DNA from: Nitrosomonas sp.
GTDB lineage: Bacteria; Pseudomonadota; Gammaproteobacteria; Burkholderiales; Nitrosomonadaceae
Direction: 5' to 3'
Length of the DNA stretch: 44,363 nt
Assembly (NCBI GenBank): GCA_021774075.1
Contig: JAJFJK010000153.1
Coordinates: 1-44,363, forward strand
Shown here: one piece after another, positions 19,739-28,789 of the stretch
How the letters are laid out: each line of letters starts with the position of its first letter
Position numbering within the stretch: position 1 is the first letter of the stretch
Notes under the pieces: generated by a model
What the model was told of the DNA's origin: nothing
The model's database searches: none
What the model saw: the letters and a program-made list of their open reading frames with translations, nothing else
Translations under genes and position numbers: made by a program

Positions 19739-20884
19739 ATGAATAAGAATAATATTGCTTTAGGTGGTTTAACACCCAAGCGCTTTTTGCGTGAATACTG
19801 GCAAAAGAAGCCCTTATTGGTGCGCAACGCGATACCCGATTTTCAGGGATTGTTAACCCGCGATGAATTAATTGAGTTGTCTTGCAATGAAGATGCGCAA
19901 TCGCGCCTTGTTATGCACAGACGTAAAAAATGGCTACTTAAACATGGCCCTTTTGCAAAGCAGGATTTTGTCGGTTTACCAAAAAAACAATGGACTTTAT
20001 TGGTTCAGGATGTCAATCACTTTCTTCCTTCAGCGCGTGATTTGCTATTAAAGTTTAATTTTATTCCAAATGCACGTTTAGATGACTTGATGGTGAGCTA
20101 TGCGCCCAAAGGTGGCGGGATCGGTCCACATTTTGATTCCTATGATGTTTTTTTGTTACAGGGCAGTGGGTCACGCCGCTGGCAAATTTCTACACAGCAA
20201 GATGACCGTTTTATTGCGGATGCACCATTGAGAATCCTGGAAAACTTTTATCCCGAGCAAGAATGGGTTTTGCAATCCGGTGATCTGTTATATCTGCCAC
20301 CTAATTGTGCGCATAATGGCATCGCTGAAGATGATTGCATGACATATTCCATCGGTTTTCGTGCGCCGAGCCACCATGAGCTCGTTACGCAATTCCTGGT
20401 CTATCTGCAAGATCATCTTGAGATTGAAGGTTGGTACACTGATCCAGATCTGCAGTTGCAATCCCACCCATCAGAAATTAGCCCAGCGATGCTGCGTCAA
20501 ACTCGAACAATACTCAAAAAGATCAAATGGGGCAGTGTTGATATCGAAAAATTTCTAGGGATTTATCTAACGGAACCCAAAACACATGTATTTTTTAACG
20601 CACCAGAGGTTCCATTAACACAACAGAGGTTCATACAGCAGATTGAAAAAAATGGTTTGCAACTTAATTTAAAAAGCCGAATGCTGGCTGGAAATGAGCC
20701 AATAATTTTTCTAAATGGAACCGGTTTTAAGGTTGGTCACAATGCTTATCAGTGCCTAAATAGGCTTGCTAATGAACAAATATTATATGCACGCCACAAG
20801 CTGGATATTGAAACAAAAAAAATCCTTTATCATTGGTACCTTAGTGGTTATATCGAGGTTCTTGATAACACTGATGGGCCATAA
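19739..20884 (+). CDS. roxA: Cupin/JmjC-like ribosomal protein oxygenase (RoxA/YcfD family)
   Basis: The 381-residue protein has the 2-oxoglutarate/Fe(II) oxygenase fold. The HxD pair is in IGPHFDSYDVFLLQGSG and the distal His in PPNCAHNGIAED; GSRRWQI lies on the strand after HxD. The N-terminal LTPKRFLREYWQKKPLLVRN and a C-terminal winged-helix-like region match the YcfD family, which hydroxylates an Arg of ribosomal protein L16. It follows msrA by 38 bp and may be cotranscribed with the Msr genes. The substrate is assigned by family only. Confidence 0.88.
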   Translation: MNKNNIALGGLTPKRFLREYWQKKPLLVRNAIPDFQGLLTRDELIELSCNEDAQSRLVMHRRKKWLLKHGPFAKQDFVGLPKKQWTLLVQDVNHFLPSARDLLLKFNFIPNARLDDLMVSYAPKGGGIGPHFDSYDVFLLQGSGSRRWQISTQQDDRFIADAPLRILENFYPEQEWVLQSGDLLYLPPNCAHNGIAEDDCMTYSIGFRAPSHHELVTQFLVYLQDHLEIEGWYTDPDLQLQSHPSEISPAMLRQTRTILKKIKWGSVDIEKFLGIYLTEPKTHVFFNAPEVPLTQQRFIQQIEKNGLQLNLKSRMLAGNEPIIFLNGTGFKVGHNAYQCLNRLANEQILYARHKLDIETKKILYHWYLSGYIEVLDNTDGP

Positions 20885-20954
20885 TTTCTGGCAAATAAAA
20901 CGAAATTATTCTTGATATTTTCTGGACAGTGATATTTTAATCTGGTATTAAGGT
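20805..20954. repeat. Left copy of a partly duplicated segment around the first small lipoprotein
   Basis: ATATTGAAACAAAAAAAATC plus CTT (20805-20827, inside the end of roxA) recurs exactly at 21240-21262. The block at 20914-20954 recurs with a few changes at 21264-21304. In the left copy the two blocks are 86 bp apart; in the right copy they are one base apart. Confidence 0.7.
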
Positions 20955-21042
20955 TATGGTCTTTCTTAAATTGAATGGCCGAAGAGCTGTTTTACATAAT
21001 TTAATTCGTCATAAATTTTTTAAAATATAGGAGATTTTTAAC

Positions 21043-21198
21043 ATGAAATACTCTCTGTTTATTGCAGCATTATTAGCACTATTTTTAGCTGGTTGCATGG
21101 CTGAAAAAGAAGGTCAATATCCACCAAGCTTGTATGAAGATCCTGAATCCGGCGAAAGACTGGGAGCTCCCGCAGGCGGTAACCCAGATAGGAAATAG
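21043..21198 (+). CDS. Small lipoprotein, 51 residues
   Basis: ATG 21043 with GGAGA upstream (21030-21034) opens a 51-codon frame. The first 18 residues form a lipoprotein signal with lipobox LAGC (Cys 18). The mature part is only 34 residues, acidic, and rich in Gly and Pro (EDPESGERLGAPAGGNPDRK). It has no recognised domain. A strong terminator follows at 21314-21358, and the gene stands alone between roxA and a second small lipoprotein. Entericidin-like peptides also have this size and lipobox but a different mature part, so that is not asserted. Confidence 0.75.
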   Translation: MKYSLFIAALLALFLAGCMAEKEGQYPPSLYEDPESGERLGAPAGGNPDRK

Positions 21199-21239
21199 TT
21201 TGGTTGATTAACTATCAAACGGCTCCTATCAGTTTATGA

Positions 21240-21304
21240 ATATTGAAACAAAAAAAATCCTTGTGATTTTCTGGACAATGATATTTTATTCTGGTAATTA
21301 AGGT
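21240..21304. repeat. Right copy of the duplicated segment
   Basis: This holds the 23-bp exact match to the end of roxA and the ~41-bp near match to sequence after roxA, joined with about 86 bp deleted between them. It suggests a tandem duplication followed by deletion. Confidence 0.7.
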
Positions 21305-21313
21305 GGGAGTGTA

Positions 21314-21358
21314 ATACATAAAAAAACCGCCCCTTTTAGGGGCGGTTTTTTTATGTAT
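21314..21358 (+). terminator. Rho-independent terminator after the first small lipoprotein
   Basis: A long palindrome: ATACATAAAAAAACCGCCCC pairs with its complement after a short TTTTA loop. The GC core flanked by A-run and T-run could work in both directions. Confidence 0.85.
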
Positions 21359-21737
21359 AGCGCTGCGGCGAATTCTGTCTTGAATGCTGGTGAATTGTGT
21401 AGTGTGGAAATTTTGATGAATGATGAAGTAAAAGCTTTAAGATTACGATGTCAATAGCCGACGATAGCTTGTGCAACAATAAGTTACATCAGGCACCGTT
21501 GCATGGATTACAGATAATTCCTGATTTTGGCCAAAGGCATGTCATTTGCATTAAATTCTGTAAAATTAATCTAATAGAGTGGATACAGTAGTACATTTAC
21601 CAAAAAATGATTTATACTTTGTAAGTAATTTGGCCTATTAGTTAATATTCTCAATAAAATTATATGCTATTGAGTTAACGGGTTAAATGCGTTATATAGC
21701 TTCGTTTTAAGAATTTTTTTATAAGGAAAATTTCATA
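21359..21737. other. 379-bp gap between the two small lipoprotein genes
   Basis: AT-rich with no gene-like frame. It presumably carries the promoter and leader of the second lipoprotein gene, but no box could be assigned with confidence. Confidence 0.4.
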
Positions 21738-21872
21738 ATGAGAATTATACTTCTAGCTTTGTCTTTAGCGTTTATGTTAGCAGCATGTGGTGGTCCTAGC
21801 GGTCAAGCCATACAAGTAACAGAGCAAGAGAACTACGATAAAATAGTAGCTGAGCAAGATAAAGCTAAATAA
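21738..21872 (+). CDS. Small lipoprotein, 44 residues
   Basis: ATG 21738 follows AAGGAAA (21723-21729). The 44-residue product has a signal peptide and lipobox LAAC (Cys 17), then only 28 mature residues: GGPSGQAIQVTEQENYDKIV and a charged end AEQDKAK. The mature part is predicted helical and polar. No family is recognised. It is followed by a strong bidirectional terminator at 21948-21993, which supports independent expression. It shares the design, but not the mature sequence, of the 51-residue lipoprotein 540 bp upstream. Confidence 0.75.
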   Translation: MRIILLALSLAFMLAACGGPSGQAIQVTEQENYDKIVAEQDKAK

Positions 21873-21947
21873 AATATGGATTTGGGTAGGTAATTGTACA
21901 AAATAAGTGCAAGACCCGGGTCTATAGAGTTGTTAATGTGAGCTTCT

Positions 21948-21993
21948 AAAGACGTAAAAAAACCGCCCTAAGTGGCGGTTTTTTTACGTCTTT
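21948..21993. terminator. Bidirectional terminator between small lipoprotein and bamC
   Basis: AAAGACGTAAAAAAACCGCC is followed by CTAAGT and its full reverse complement: a 20-bp stem whose ends are A-rich on one side and T-rich on the other. It can end the plus-strand lipoprotein transcript and the minus-strand dapA-bamC transcript. Confidence 0.88.
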
Positions 21994-22058
21994 AAGTGCA
22001 CAGTTTTATACTGAATCTACTTCGTGTATTTCATCAGTTTCTGTTCCAGTCGTATTGT

Positions 22059-23210
22059 TTATTTAAGTTGCTCATGCAGTAACTTAAGTATGCGACTAGC
22101 GATTCTGGTGCTAACTGGTGTATTGTCTTCATTCAAGACAGTGACAACACTGCTATTTGTTCCCGTTTCGTTGACCAGTATGTGATATTTGGCTGCTTTT
22201 GTATCGTCATCATCTTTATTGCTGCGCCAAAACATAAGCCCTGATAGAAGGCCTTCATCATCGCCAGTTTTATGGCTATCTGTTTCAGGATCGACATAAC
22301 GAACAAAATAGATGCCTTCAATACGGTTCCTGTCTTCAACAGTAAAACCAATACGATCAAGTGCTAAGCCAACACGACGCCAGGACCGATCAAATGCTTC
22401 ATTGACGATCAGAGTTTGTCCAGTTTCTCGGTCAATATAGGCACGTTCTTGCGTAGTGCCGACTGTTGCCAGTTCTTGTTTGGCGCGTTCTTCCTCTACA
22501 CCAAAACGTATCATTAAACGAGAGAGCATTTCCGCTTCAAGATCCGGGTCAGCAGGGCGTGGCTGCCAGATTGTGCGTTGTGTGCTTCCACCTTCTAGTA
22601 CTTCGTCCATGCCACGATGACTAATGTAGACTTCGGTATTGCCGGCCTCATCGCGTTCCAAACGAGTACGGAATTTGTCCCGTTCAGCGGCTGAATAGAT
22701 ACTGTCAAGAAATGTGGAAAGAAAATTACGTATAAAATCTTGTGGTATGCTGGCACGGTTTTCCGCCCAGTCCGTTTCCATAATCCCGGCTTCCGGGATT
22801 TCAAGTTTGATCAAGAAACCTAATTCCTGCCAGAATTCTTTAATAATAGGCCATACCGCTTCTGGTGCTTGCGGGATCACCAGCCAGCGTTGGGTGCCGG
22901 CACGTTCAATATGTACGTCTTGGACTGACATGGGCAATAGCGAAGATGAACCCGCTCTAGGCTGGGTGCCAATCTCATTATTATAAGAAGAGAAGGTCGC
23001 GCTACCCGATGAATCACTGCCAGGAATGGCATAACGATCATCTGTTACAGGTGTGATTAAATCGGGCGGAACATCCAGCGCTGGTAATCTTCCGGCCGAT
23101 TTGTAGTCAATTTGCTTGTTTTCAGAAAATATATTACAGCCTGTTAATGTTAACGAAAGTATCAGTGCCGTATAAAGTATGGATATGCCTTGCCATCTCA
23201 TTTCTGACAT
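22059..23210 (-). CDS. bamC: Outer-membrane assembly lipoprotein BamC
   Basis: About 383 residues from ATG 23210, which follows the dapA stop directly and has AAGGAG (23215-23220) at good spacing; an upstream ATG at 23228 is less likely. A signal peptide ends in lipobox LTGC, followed by an extended N-terminal segment (YKSAGRLPALDVPPDLITPV) like the BamC part that binds BamD, and two helix-grip domains. It belongs to the BAM complex that inserts beta-barrel proteins. The dapA-bamC order is the classical one for the gene once named nlpB. Confidence 0.93.
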   Translation of the reverse strand: MSEMRWQGISILYTALILSLTLTGCNIFSENKQIDYKSAGRLPALDVPPDLITPVTDDRYAIPGSDSSGSATFSSYNNEIGTQPRAGSSSLLPMSVQDVHIERAGTQRWLVIPQAPEAVWPIIKEFWQELGFLIKLEIPEAGIMETDWAENRASIPQDFIRNFLSTFLDSIYSAAERDKFRTRLERDEAGNTEVYISHRGMDEVLEGGSTQRTIWQPRPADPDLEAEMLSRLMIRFGVEEERAKQELATVGTTQERAYIDRETGQTLIVNEAFDRSWRRVGLALDRIGFTVEDRNRIEGIYFVRYVDPETDSHKTGDDEGLLSGLMFWRSNKDDDDTKAAKYHILVNETGTNSSVVTVLNEDNTPVSTRIASRILKLLHEQLK

Positions 23211-23211
23211 C

Positions 23212-24099
23212 TTACTCCTTTGAATCAAGAATATTGGCCAAATTCATTGCTTCCCTGACAAGTTGGTGATGCGCACTGGATAATGGTGTTAATGGTAAAC
23301 GTATACCCGGAGAAATGTGTCCCATTTGCGCAACGGCCCATTTTACCGGAATTGGGTTGGCTTCAACAAATAAGTCAACATGTAGACGCATAAGTTTATT
23401 GTTAATTGCGCGAGCGGTGTGTAAATCACCTGATAATGCAGCAGCGCAGAGATCATGCATTAAACTTGGTGCTACATTAGCGGTTACTGAAATGACACCA
23501 TGTCCACCCAACAAAAGCAATGCCAGCGAACTGACATCGTCACCGCTATAGATCAGGAAGTCTGATGGTGCGCGCCGCAATAAATCTGATCCGCGCCCTA
23601 TGTCGCCTGTTGCATCTTTGATACCGATAATATTAGGAATTTGTGCCAAACGTAGCGTAGTGTCGTTAGCAATATCAGCAACTGTTCTGCCGGGCACATT
23701 GTATAAAATGTGAGGTATATCCACGGCTTCAGCAATTGCTTTGAAATGCAGATATAACCCTTCCTGGGTAGGTTTGTTGTAATACGGCGCTACGGAAAGG
23801 CAAGCATCCACCCCTGCGGTTTTTGCATAAATTGATAAATCAATGGCTTCACGCGTTGAATTCGCACCTGTTCCTGCAAGTACCGGTATACGCCCAGCAA
23901 CATGATCAACTGCAGTTTGCATCAGCAGACGGTGTTCATCAAAGTCAACGGTGGGAGATTCACCTGTCGTACCGACTATGACAATGCCATCGGTGCCTTG
24001 TGCTATGTGAAAGTCAATAAGGCTACGAAAGCGTTCCAGGTCTAATCCGCCATCCTCATCCATGGGAGTGACGATAGCAACCAAGCTACCTTTAAACAT
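23212..24099 (-). CDS. dapA: 4-hydroxy-tetrahydrodipicolinate synthase
   Basis: The 295-residue TIM-barrel enzyme begins [20 protein letters not shown] and has GTTGESPT, the catalytic Tyr in LYNVPGRT, and the Schiff-base Lys in IGIKDATGD. It condenses pyruvate with aspartate semialdehyde to enter lysine and diaminopimelate synthesis. It heads a two-gene unit with bamC. clpB lies 130 bp upstream on the same strand in the reverse reading direction of the list, so dapA is downstream of clpB... its own promoter is not obvious in the 24100-24229 gap. Confidence 0.97.
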   Translation of the reverse strand: MFKGSLVAIVTPMDEDGGLDLERFRSLIDFHIAQGTDGIVIVGTTGESPTVDFDEHRLLMQTAVDHVAGRIPVLAGTGANSTREAIDLSIYAKTAGVDACLSVAPYYNKPTQEGLYLHFKAIAEAVDIPHILYNVPGRTVADIANDTTLRLAQIPNIIGIKDATGDIGRGSDLLRRAPSDFLIYSGDDVSSLALLLLGGHGVISVTANVAPSLMHDLCAAALSGDLHTARAINNKLMRLHVDLFVEANPIPVKWAVAQMGHISPGIRLPLTPLSSAHHQLVREAMNLANILDSKE

Positions 24100-24229
24100 G
24101 ACTATCTATCCAGTAAAAAAGACGTATTTTACCCGAAACTCACACTGTTTAAGCTAATTTCCACAGTTGAATCAGTCTAAGTGTGTGGTTTCTGGGTTAT
24201 TTGGTATGTGTGTCGAGACACATGGTCAG

Positions 24230-26833
24230 TTAGCTTGCTTTACTAAATTGCATTAAACCATCACTGTAATCAATAACAATGGTATCTTTTGCAACAAAAT
24301 TGCCTTCGAGTATTTCTTTCGCTAACGCATTTTCAATCTGTGATTGTATTGCACGTTTAAGTGGCCGTGCGCCGAAAACAGGGTCAAAACCAGCATGAGA
24401 TATTGCTGCGAGAGCTTTCTCACTAACTTGCATCTTGATTTCCAGTTTTGTCAGTCTTGCTTCCAGAAGCTGTAGCTGTATTTTTGCAATCGACTTGATA
24501 TGTTTCTCATCCAACGCATGGAAAACAACCACTTCATCAATACGATTAATAAACTCTGGCCGGAAGTGTATTTTTACTTCACCCATAACCGCTTGTTTAA
24601 TGGCAAGGTATTCGCTTCCTGCCATTTCCTGGATCATTTCCGATCCGAGATTGGATGTCATGACAATCACCGTATTCTTGAAATCGACCGTGCGGCCTTG
24701 GCCATCTGTCATGCGGCCATCATCTAATACCTGTAACAGCACATTGAAAACATCAGGATGTGCTTTTTCCACTTCATCCAGGAGGATGACGGAATAGGGT
24801 TTTCTGCGCACAATTTCTGTGAGGTATCCACCTTCTTCATAGCCTACATAGCCGGGTGGTGCACCAATCAAACGGGCTACCGAGTGTTTCTCCATAAACT
24901 CAGACATATCAATGCGTATTAAGTGATCTTCTGAATCAAATAAAAAATTTGCCAAAGTTTTACATAATTCGGTCTTACCAACACCTGTTGGACCCAAAAA
25001 CAGAAATGAACCATAAGGTCGGTTTGGGTCGGCCAAACCTGAGCGGGAACGGCGAATGGCATCGGATACAAGGCGTACCGCTTCATCCTGGCCAATTACG
25101 CGTTCATGTAATTTTTGTTCCATTAATAATAGTTTGTCGCGTTCGCCCTGCATCATTTTAGACACAGGAATGCCCGTGGCGCGTGATACTACTTCCGCAA
25201 TTTCTTCTGCGCCGACTTGGGTGCGTAGCAGTTTTGGTTGCTTGGTTTCTGTTTCTTGTTCGGCGTTTTGACCCTGGTCGCTGAGCTGTGACTGGAGCTG
25301 AGCCTCTAATTCTGGAATACGACCATATTGTAATTCAGAGACTTTTTGCCAATCGCCTTTACGCGTCGCAGCGTCTATTTCCAGTTTGACTTTTTCCATT
25401 TCCTCTTTAACATGCTGACTACCATGTACTTGGGATTTTTCTGTTTTCCAGACTTCATCTAGATCAGCATATTCACGTTCTTTTTGTTTGATTTCTTCTT
25501 CGAGTAACTGTAAGCGCTTTAGCGAAGCGTCATCTTTTTCCCGTTTGATCGCTTCACGTTCAATCTTGAGTTGTATCAGGCGCCGGTCTAGTTTATCCAA
25601 TGCTTCCGGTTTGGAATCTATTTCCATACGTATGCGGGCGGCCGCTTCATCTATCAGATCAATAGCCTTATCGGGTAAAAAACGATCGGTAATGTAGCGA
25701 TTGGATAATTCAGCGGCTGCAACGATAGCCGGGTCTGTAATGTCAACACCGTGATGCACCTCATATTTTTCCTGCAAGCCACGTAAAATGGCAATGGTTG
25801 CTTCAACAGTCGGCTCATTAATGAGCACCTTTTGGAAACGCCGTTCCAGCGCCGCATCCTTCTCAATAAATTTGCGGTATTCATCTAATGTGGTTGCGCC
25901 GACACAGTGTAATTCTCCGCGTGCCAATGCGGGTTTTAGCATGTTTCCGGCGTCCATTGCACCTTCAGCCTTGCCGGCACCAACCATGGTATGCAGCTCA
26001 TCAATGAACAAGATAGTGTTACCTTCATCCTGCGAAAGTTCTTTCAGTACTGATTTGAGACGTTCTTCAAATTCTCCTCTAAATTTTGCACCGGCCAAAA
26101 GCGCCGCCATATCCAGTGATAATAAGCGTCGGTCTTTTAAGTTTTCAGGGACTTCGCCATTGATAATGCGCTGTGCCAAGCCTTCCACAATGGCAGTTTT
26201 ACCCACACCGGGTTCGCCAATGAGCACGGGGTTATTTTTGGTGCGTCGTTGTAAAACCTGAATAGCACGGCGAATTTCATCATCGCGCCCGATGACAGGA
26301 TCAAGCTTGCCGAGGCGAGCGCGTTCGGTTAAATCAAGCGTGTATTTTTTTAATGCTTCACGGCTGCTCTCAGCCTCAGCACTGGTAACTTGCTCACCAC
26401 CGCGTACGGTATTGATAGCTTGTTCCAATGCCGCATAACTAGCACCATGTTGTTTCAGTAGGGTGCCAACCTCACCTTTGTCTCTAATAACCGCGAGTAA
26501 AAACATTTCCGACGCTATGAACTGATCACCACGTTTTTGTGCTTCCTTATCAGCCAGATTAAACAAATTTCCCAGCGTTCGGGAAACATTAATTTCGCCA
26601 ACTGAATCCTCAATTTTAGGTAAATTTTGCAGACTTTTATTCAGCGCATTCTGGAGAGGCGCAACATTTGTGCCAGATCGTTGCAATAATGAAACCGTAC
26701 CACCATCGGCTTGCTGTAATAATGCAAGCAGTATATGTTGCGGTTCAATCGTCGCATGGTCATGACCGACGGCAATACTTTGCGCATCTGCAAATGCTTG
26801 TTGAAATTTAGTGGTTAACTTGTCAAAACGCAT
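24230..26833 (-). CDS. clpB: ATP-dependent disaggregase ClpB
   Basis: The 867-residue protein has the full ClpB order: N-terminal double repeat (about 1-145), AAA+ domain 1 with Walker A GEPGVGKT (206-213), a coiled-coil middle domain (about 405-525) that defines ClpB, AAA+ domain 2 with GPTGVGKT near residue 605, and a C-terminal small domain. It pulls polypeptides out of aggregates with DnaK-DnaJ. A sigma-32-type promoter stands 32-59 bp upstream, matching heat-shock control. Immediately beyond this promoter lies a 140-bp inverted-repeat element. Confidence 0.97.
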   Translation of the reverse strand: MRFDKLTTKFQQAFADAQSIAVGHDHATIEPQHILLALLQQADGGTVSLLQRSGTNVAPLQNALNKSLQNLPKIEDSVGEINVSRTLGNLFNLADKEAQKRGDQFIASEMFLLAVIRDKGEVGTLLKQHGASYAALEQAINTVRGGEQVTSAEAESSREALKKYTLDLTERARLGKLDPVIGRDDEIRRAIQVLQRRTKNNPVLIGEPGVGKTAIVEGLAQRIINGEVPENLKDRRLLSLDMAALLAGAKFRGEFEERLKSVLKELSQDEGNTILFIDELHTMVGAGKAEGAMDAGNMLKPALARGELHCVGATTLDEYRKFIEKDAALERRFQKVLINEPTVEATIAILRGLQEKYEVHHGVDITDPAIVAAAELSNRYITDRFLPDKAIDLIDEAAARIRMEIDSKPEALDKLDRRLIQLKIEREAIKREKDDASLKRLQLLEEEIKQKEREYADLDEVWKTEKSQVHGSQHVKEEMEKVKLEIDAATRKGDWQKVSELQYGRIPELEAQLQSQLSDQGQNAEQETETKQPKLLRTQVGAEEIAEVVSRATGIPVSKMMQGERDKLLLMEQKLHERVIGQDEAVRLVSDAIRRSRSGLADPNRPYGSFLFLGPTGVGKTELCKTLANFLFDSEDHLIRIDMSEFMEKHSVARLIGAPPGYVGYEEGGYLTEIVRRKPYSVILLDEVEKAHPDVFNVLLQVLDDGRMTDGQGRTVDFKNTVIVMTSNLGSEMIQEMAGSEYLAIKQAVMGEVKIHFRPEFINRIDEVVVFHALDEKHIKSIAKIQLQLLEARLTKLEIKMQVSEKALAAISHAGFDPVFGARPLKRAIQSQIENALAKEILEGNFVAKDTIVIDYSDGLMQFSKAS

Positions 26834-26864
26834 TAAACGCTCCAGTTGTAAATGATTGATATCT

Positions 26865-26892
26865 ACGTGGGGGAAGCGTTTGGAATTTCAAG
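26865..26892 (-). promoter_or_regulatory. Sigma-32 heat-shock promoter of clpB
   Basis: Read on the minus strand: CTTGAAA (26892-26886), a 13-bp spacer, then CCCCACGT (26872-26865). This matches the known RpoH consensus CTTGAAA / CCCCATNT with standard spacing. It lies a short distance before the clpB ATG at 26833. Confidence 0.85.
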
Positions 26893-26906
26893 TGTGGAAT
26901 ACTCTA

Positions 26907-27046
26907 GAGCACTTCTAAAAATCCAGATTTCATCCCAACTGCTGTGTTGCGGAGAAATTTCCTGCTTACATATCAATCATATGCTGCGCAGCAAAATTTT
27001 TCCTATGCCTTGCATTTGGGCGAACTCTGAATTTTTAGAAGCGCCC
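26907..27046 (+). mobile_element. MITE-like element, copy A
   Basis: One of four copies of a ~141-bp non-coding element. The left end (GAGCACTTCTAAAAATCCAG) and right end (CTGAATTTTTAGAAGCGCCC) are imperfect inverted repeats. Flanks are TCTA and TATA, a 4-bp duplication with one mismatch. It lies in the clpB/djlA divergent region, 14 bp upstream of the clpB -35 box. Confidence 0.85.
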
Positions 27047-27176
27047 TATAGGGTTCGTAATCGTCTCTTTCCATAATAATTTTGGCTTGGTTATTTACTA
27101 ATGCCAGAATTAATCAGCGTTTTGCTTACAAACAATCCGCTATAATTACTTTTTACCTGGTTTTTCTGGAGTTGTT

Positions 27177-27968
27177 TTGTTTAGGATATTTGGTGTTTTA
27201 GCTGGCTTCTATTTGTTTGGTTTCTTAGGTGCCTTATTGGGATATTTTTTAGGCAGTGTAGTAGATCGCTTTAGAGCTTTTGGCTCTGTAGGCATGAATC
27301 CTTTTAGTGCGCCACGTCGTCAATCAATATTCCTGGAAACAGTATTTATTTCAATGGGCAAGCTGGCTAAGGTTGATGGCCATATTACTGAACATGAGAT
27401 TACACATGTTGAACAGTTTATGCTGAAACTGGGTATGTCTTCTGAACATCGGCTTAAAGCAATCGCATTGTTTAAGCGTGGCGCATCGCAAAAATTTGAT
27501 TTAAATCCAAAACTGAATGAATTTATTGCTATTTGTGGGTATTCAAGTAGTTTAAAACAAATGCTATTGGTTTATCTGATTATCATGGGGATATCAGATG
27601 GACAATTAAATACCGCTGAGGTCAATTTATTAAGAGATATTGGCCAGCGCCTAGGCTATGGCGAAGCAGCGTTTGAACAATTGTTGGACATGGTGTTAAA
27701 TCAAACGCATTTTGCTGACGGTCAGACAACAATGTCAGCAAATGCTGTGGAAGATGCATATAAAGCCTTAGGCGTTACTCAGGATAGTTCAGACAAAGAA
27801 ATAAAGAAAGCTTATCGAAAGCTAATGAGTCAATATCATCCGGATAAACTGATGGGGCAAGGCGTGCCTGAAGAGATGATTTCAGTGGCAACTGAGCAGG
27901 CCAAAGAGGTTCAGATTGCCTATGATTTGATTAAAAAACACCGGGAACAAAACCAAGCCACCCCATAA
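27177..27968 (+). CDS. djlA: DjlA-like membrane co-chaperone (TerB plus J domain)
   Basis: The 263-residue protein has an N-terminal membrane helix rich in Gly and Phe (residues 5-24), a central TerB-like helical domain (about 50-170), and a C-terminal J domain (about 197-263) with AYKALGVTQDSSDKEIKKAY and the HPD motif in YHPDKL. E. coli DjlA has this order and stimulates DnaK at the inner membrane. The start is TTG at 27177, supported by GGAG at 27167-27170. It stands divergent from clpB, another partner of DnaK. Confidence 0.92.
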   Translation: MFRIFGVLAGFYLFGFLGALLGYFLGSVVDRFRAFGSVGMNPFSAPRRQSIFLETVFISMGKLAKVDGHITEHEITHVEQFMLKLGMSSEHRLKAIALFKRGASQKFDLNPKLNEFIAICGYSSSLKQMLLVYLIIMGISDGQLNTAEVNLLRDIGQRLGYGEAAFEQLLDMVLNQTHFADGQTTMSANAVEDAYKALGVTQDSSDKEIKKAYRKLMSQYHPDKLMGQGVPEEMISVATEQAKEVQIAYDLIKKHREQNQATP

Positions 27969-28004
27969 CATCGCTATTCTTATTATTTTATCTGTATTGT
28001 TCAT

Positions 28005-28616
28005 ATGAAGCCGCTGTTGTTTACCTTCCGTCGATGCCCGTTTGCCATTCGCGCCCGTCTGGCTTTAATAGTGAGTGGTGTTGAAGTGAACATGCATGAA
28101 GTCAGTTTGCGTGACAAGCCGCAAGCTTTATTAGCATGTTCACCAAAAGGAACCGTCCCAGTCATCCAGTTTTCTGATGGCCGTATTATTGAAGAAAGCC
28201 TCGATATTATGCAATGGGCGCTATCCGTTAATGATCCAGAACAATGGCTGGATGCGCCAAATGGTGCATCGGCTGAGGCCTTGTCACTCATTAGTCAAAA
28301 TGATGGACCATTTAAACAAGCGCTTGATCTTTACAAGTATTCAGTGCGATTTCCTGAACATCCTGAAAGTTATTACCGCGCACAGGCTGAAGTATTTTTG
28401 TTGGCATTAGACACAAGGTTGCGTAAAAATACTTATCTAATGGGTGATCGTATAACATTACCCGATATGGCAATATTCCCGTTTATTCGACAATTTTCCA
28501 ATGTCAATCAAGAATGGTTATATGCATCAAAATATCAGCATTTAAACCAATGGCTCGATAAGTTATTGGGCTCAAGTATTTTTCACGCTGTGATGCTAAA
28601 GCATCCATCTTCTTAA
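28005..28616 (+). CDS. Glutathione S-transferase family protein
   Basis: The 203-residue protein has a thioredoxin-like N-terminal domain (about 1-75) with CPFAIRARLAL, where Cys 11 is at the usual active-site position, the cis-Pro region KGTVPVIQF and the glutathione-binding IIEESLDIMQW. An all-helical C-terminal domain follows (about 85-200) with LPDMAIFPFIRQFSNV. It probably binds glutathione; the substrate is unknown, and a glutaredoxin-2-like activity is also possible because of the Cys. It follows djlA by 36 bp. Confidence 0.85.
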   Translation: MKPLLFTFRRCPFAIRARLALIVSGVEVNMHEVSLRDKPQALLACSPKGTVPVIQFSDGRIIEESLDIMQWALSVNDPEQWLDAPNGASAEALSLISQNDGPFKQALDLYKYSVRFPEHPESYYRAQAEVFLLALDTRLRKNTYLMGDRITLPDMAIFPFIRQFSNVNQEWLYASKYQHLNQWLDKLLGSSIFHAVMLKHPSS

Positions 28617-28637
28617 ATTTATCCGGGTTAATCTTGA

Positions 28638-28778
28638 GGGCACCTCTAAAAATTCAGATTTCATCCCAACTGCTGTGTTGCGAAAAAAATTTCATACTTA
28701 CATATAAACCATATGCTGCGCTGCAAAATTTTTTTCACGTCTTGCATTTGGGCGAACTCTGAACTTTTAGAAATGCCC
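28638..28778 (+). mobile_element. MITE-like element, copy B
   Basis: 141 bp with ends GGGCACCTCTAAAAATTCAG and CTGAACTTTTAGAAATGCCC, flanked on both sides by TTGA (28634-28637 and 28779-28782 region). Same orientation as copies A and C. It ends 11 bp before the hrpA start codon. Confidence 0.9.
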
Positions 28779-28789
28779 TTGATTATTCA

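Noticed and set aside
25788..26261. A 157-codon frame antisense to clpB
   Set aside because: It mirrors the coding strand of a certain gene and has Ser-rich shadow composition.
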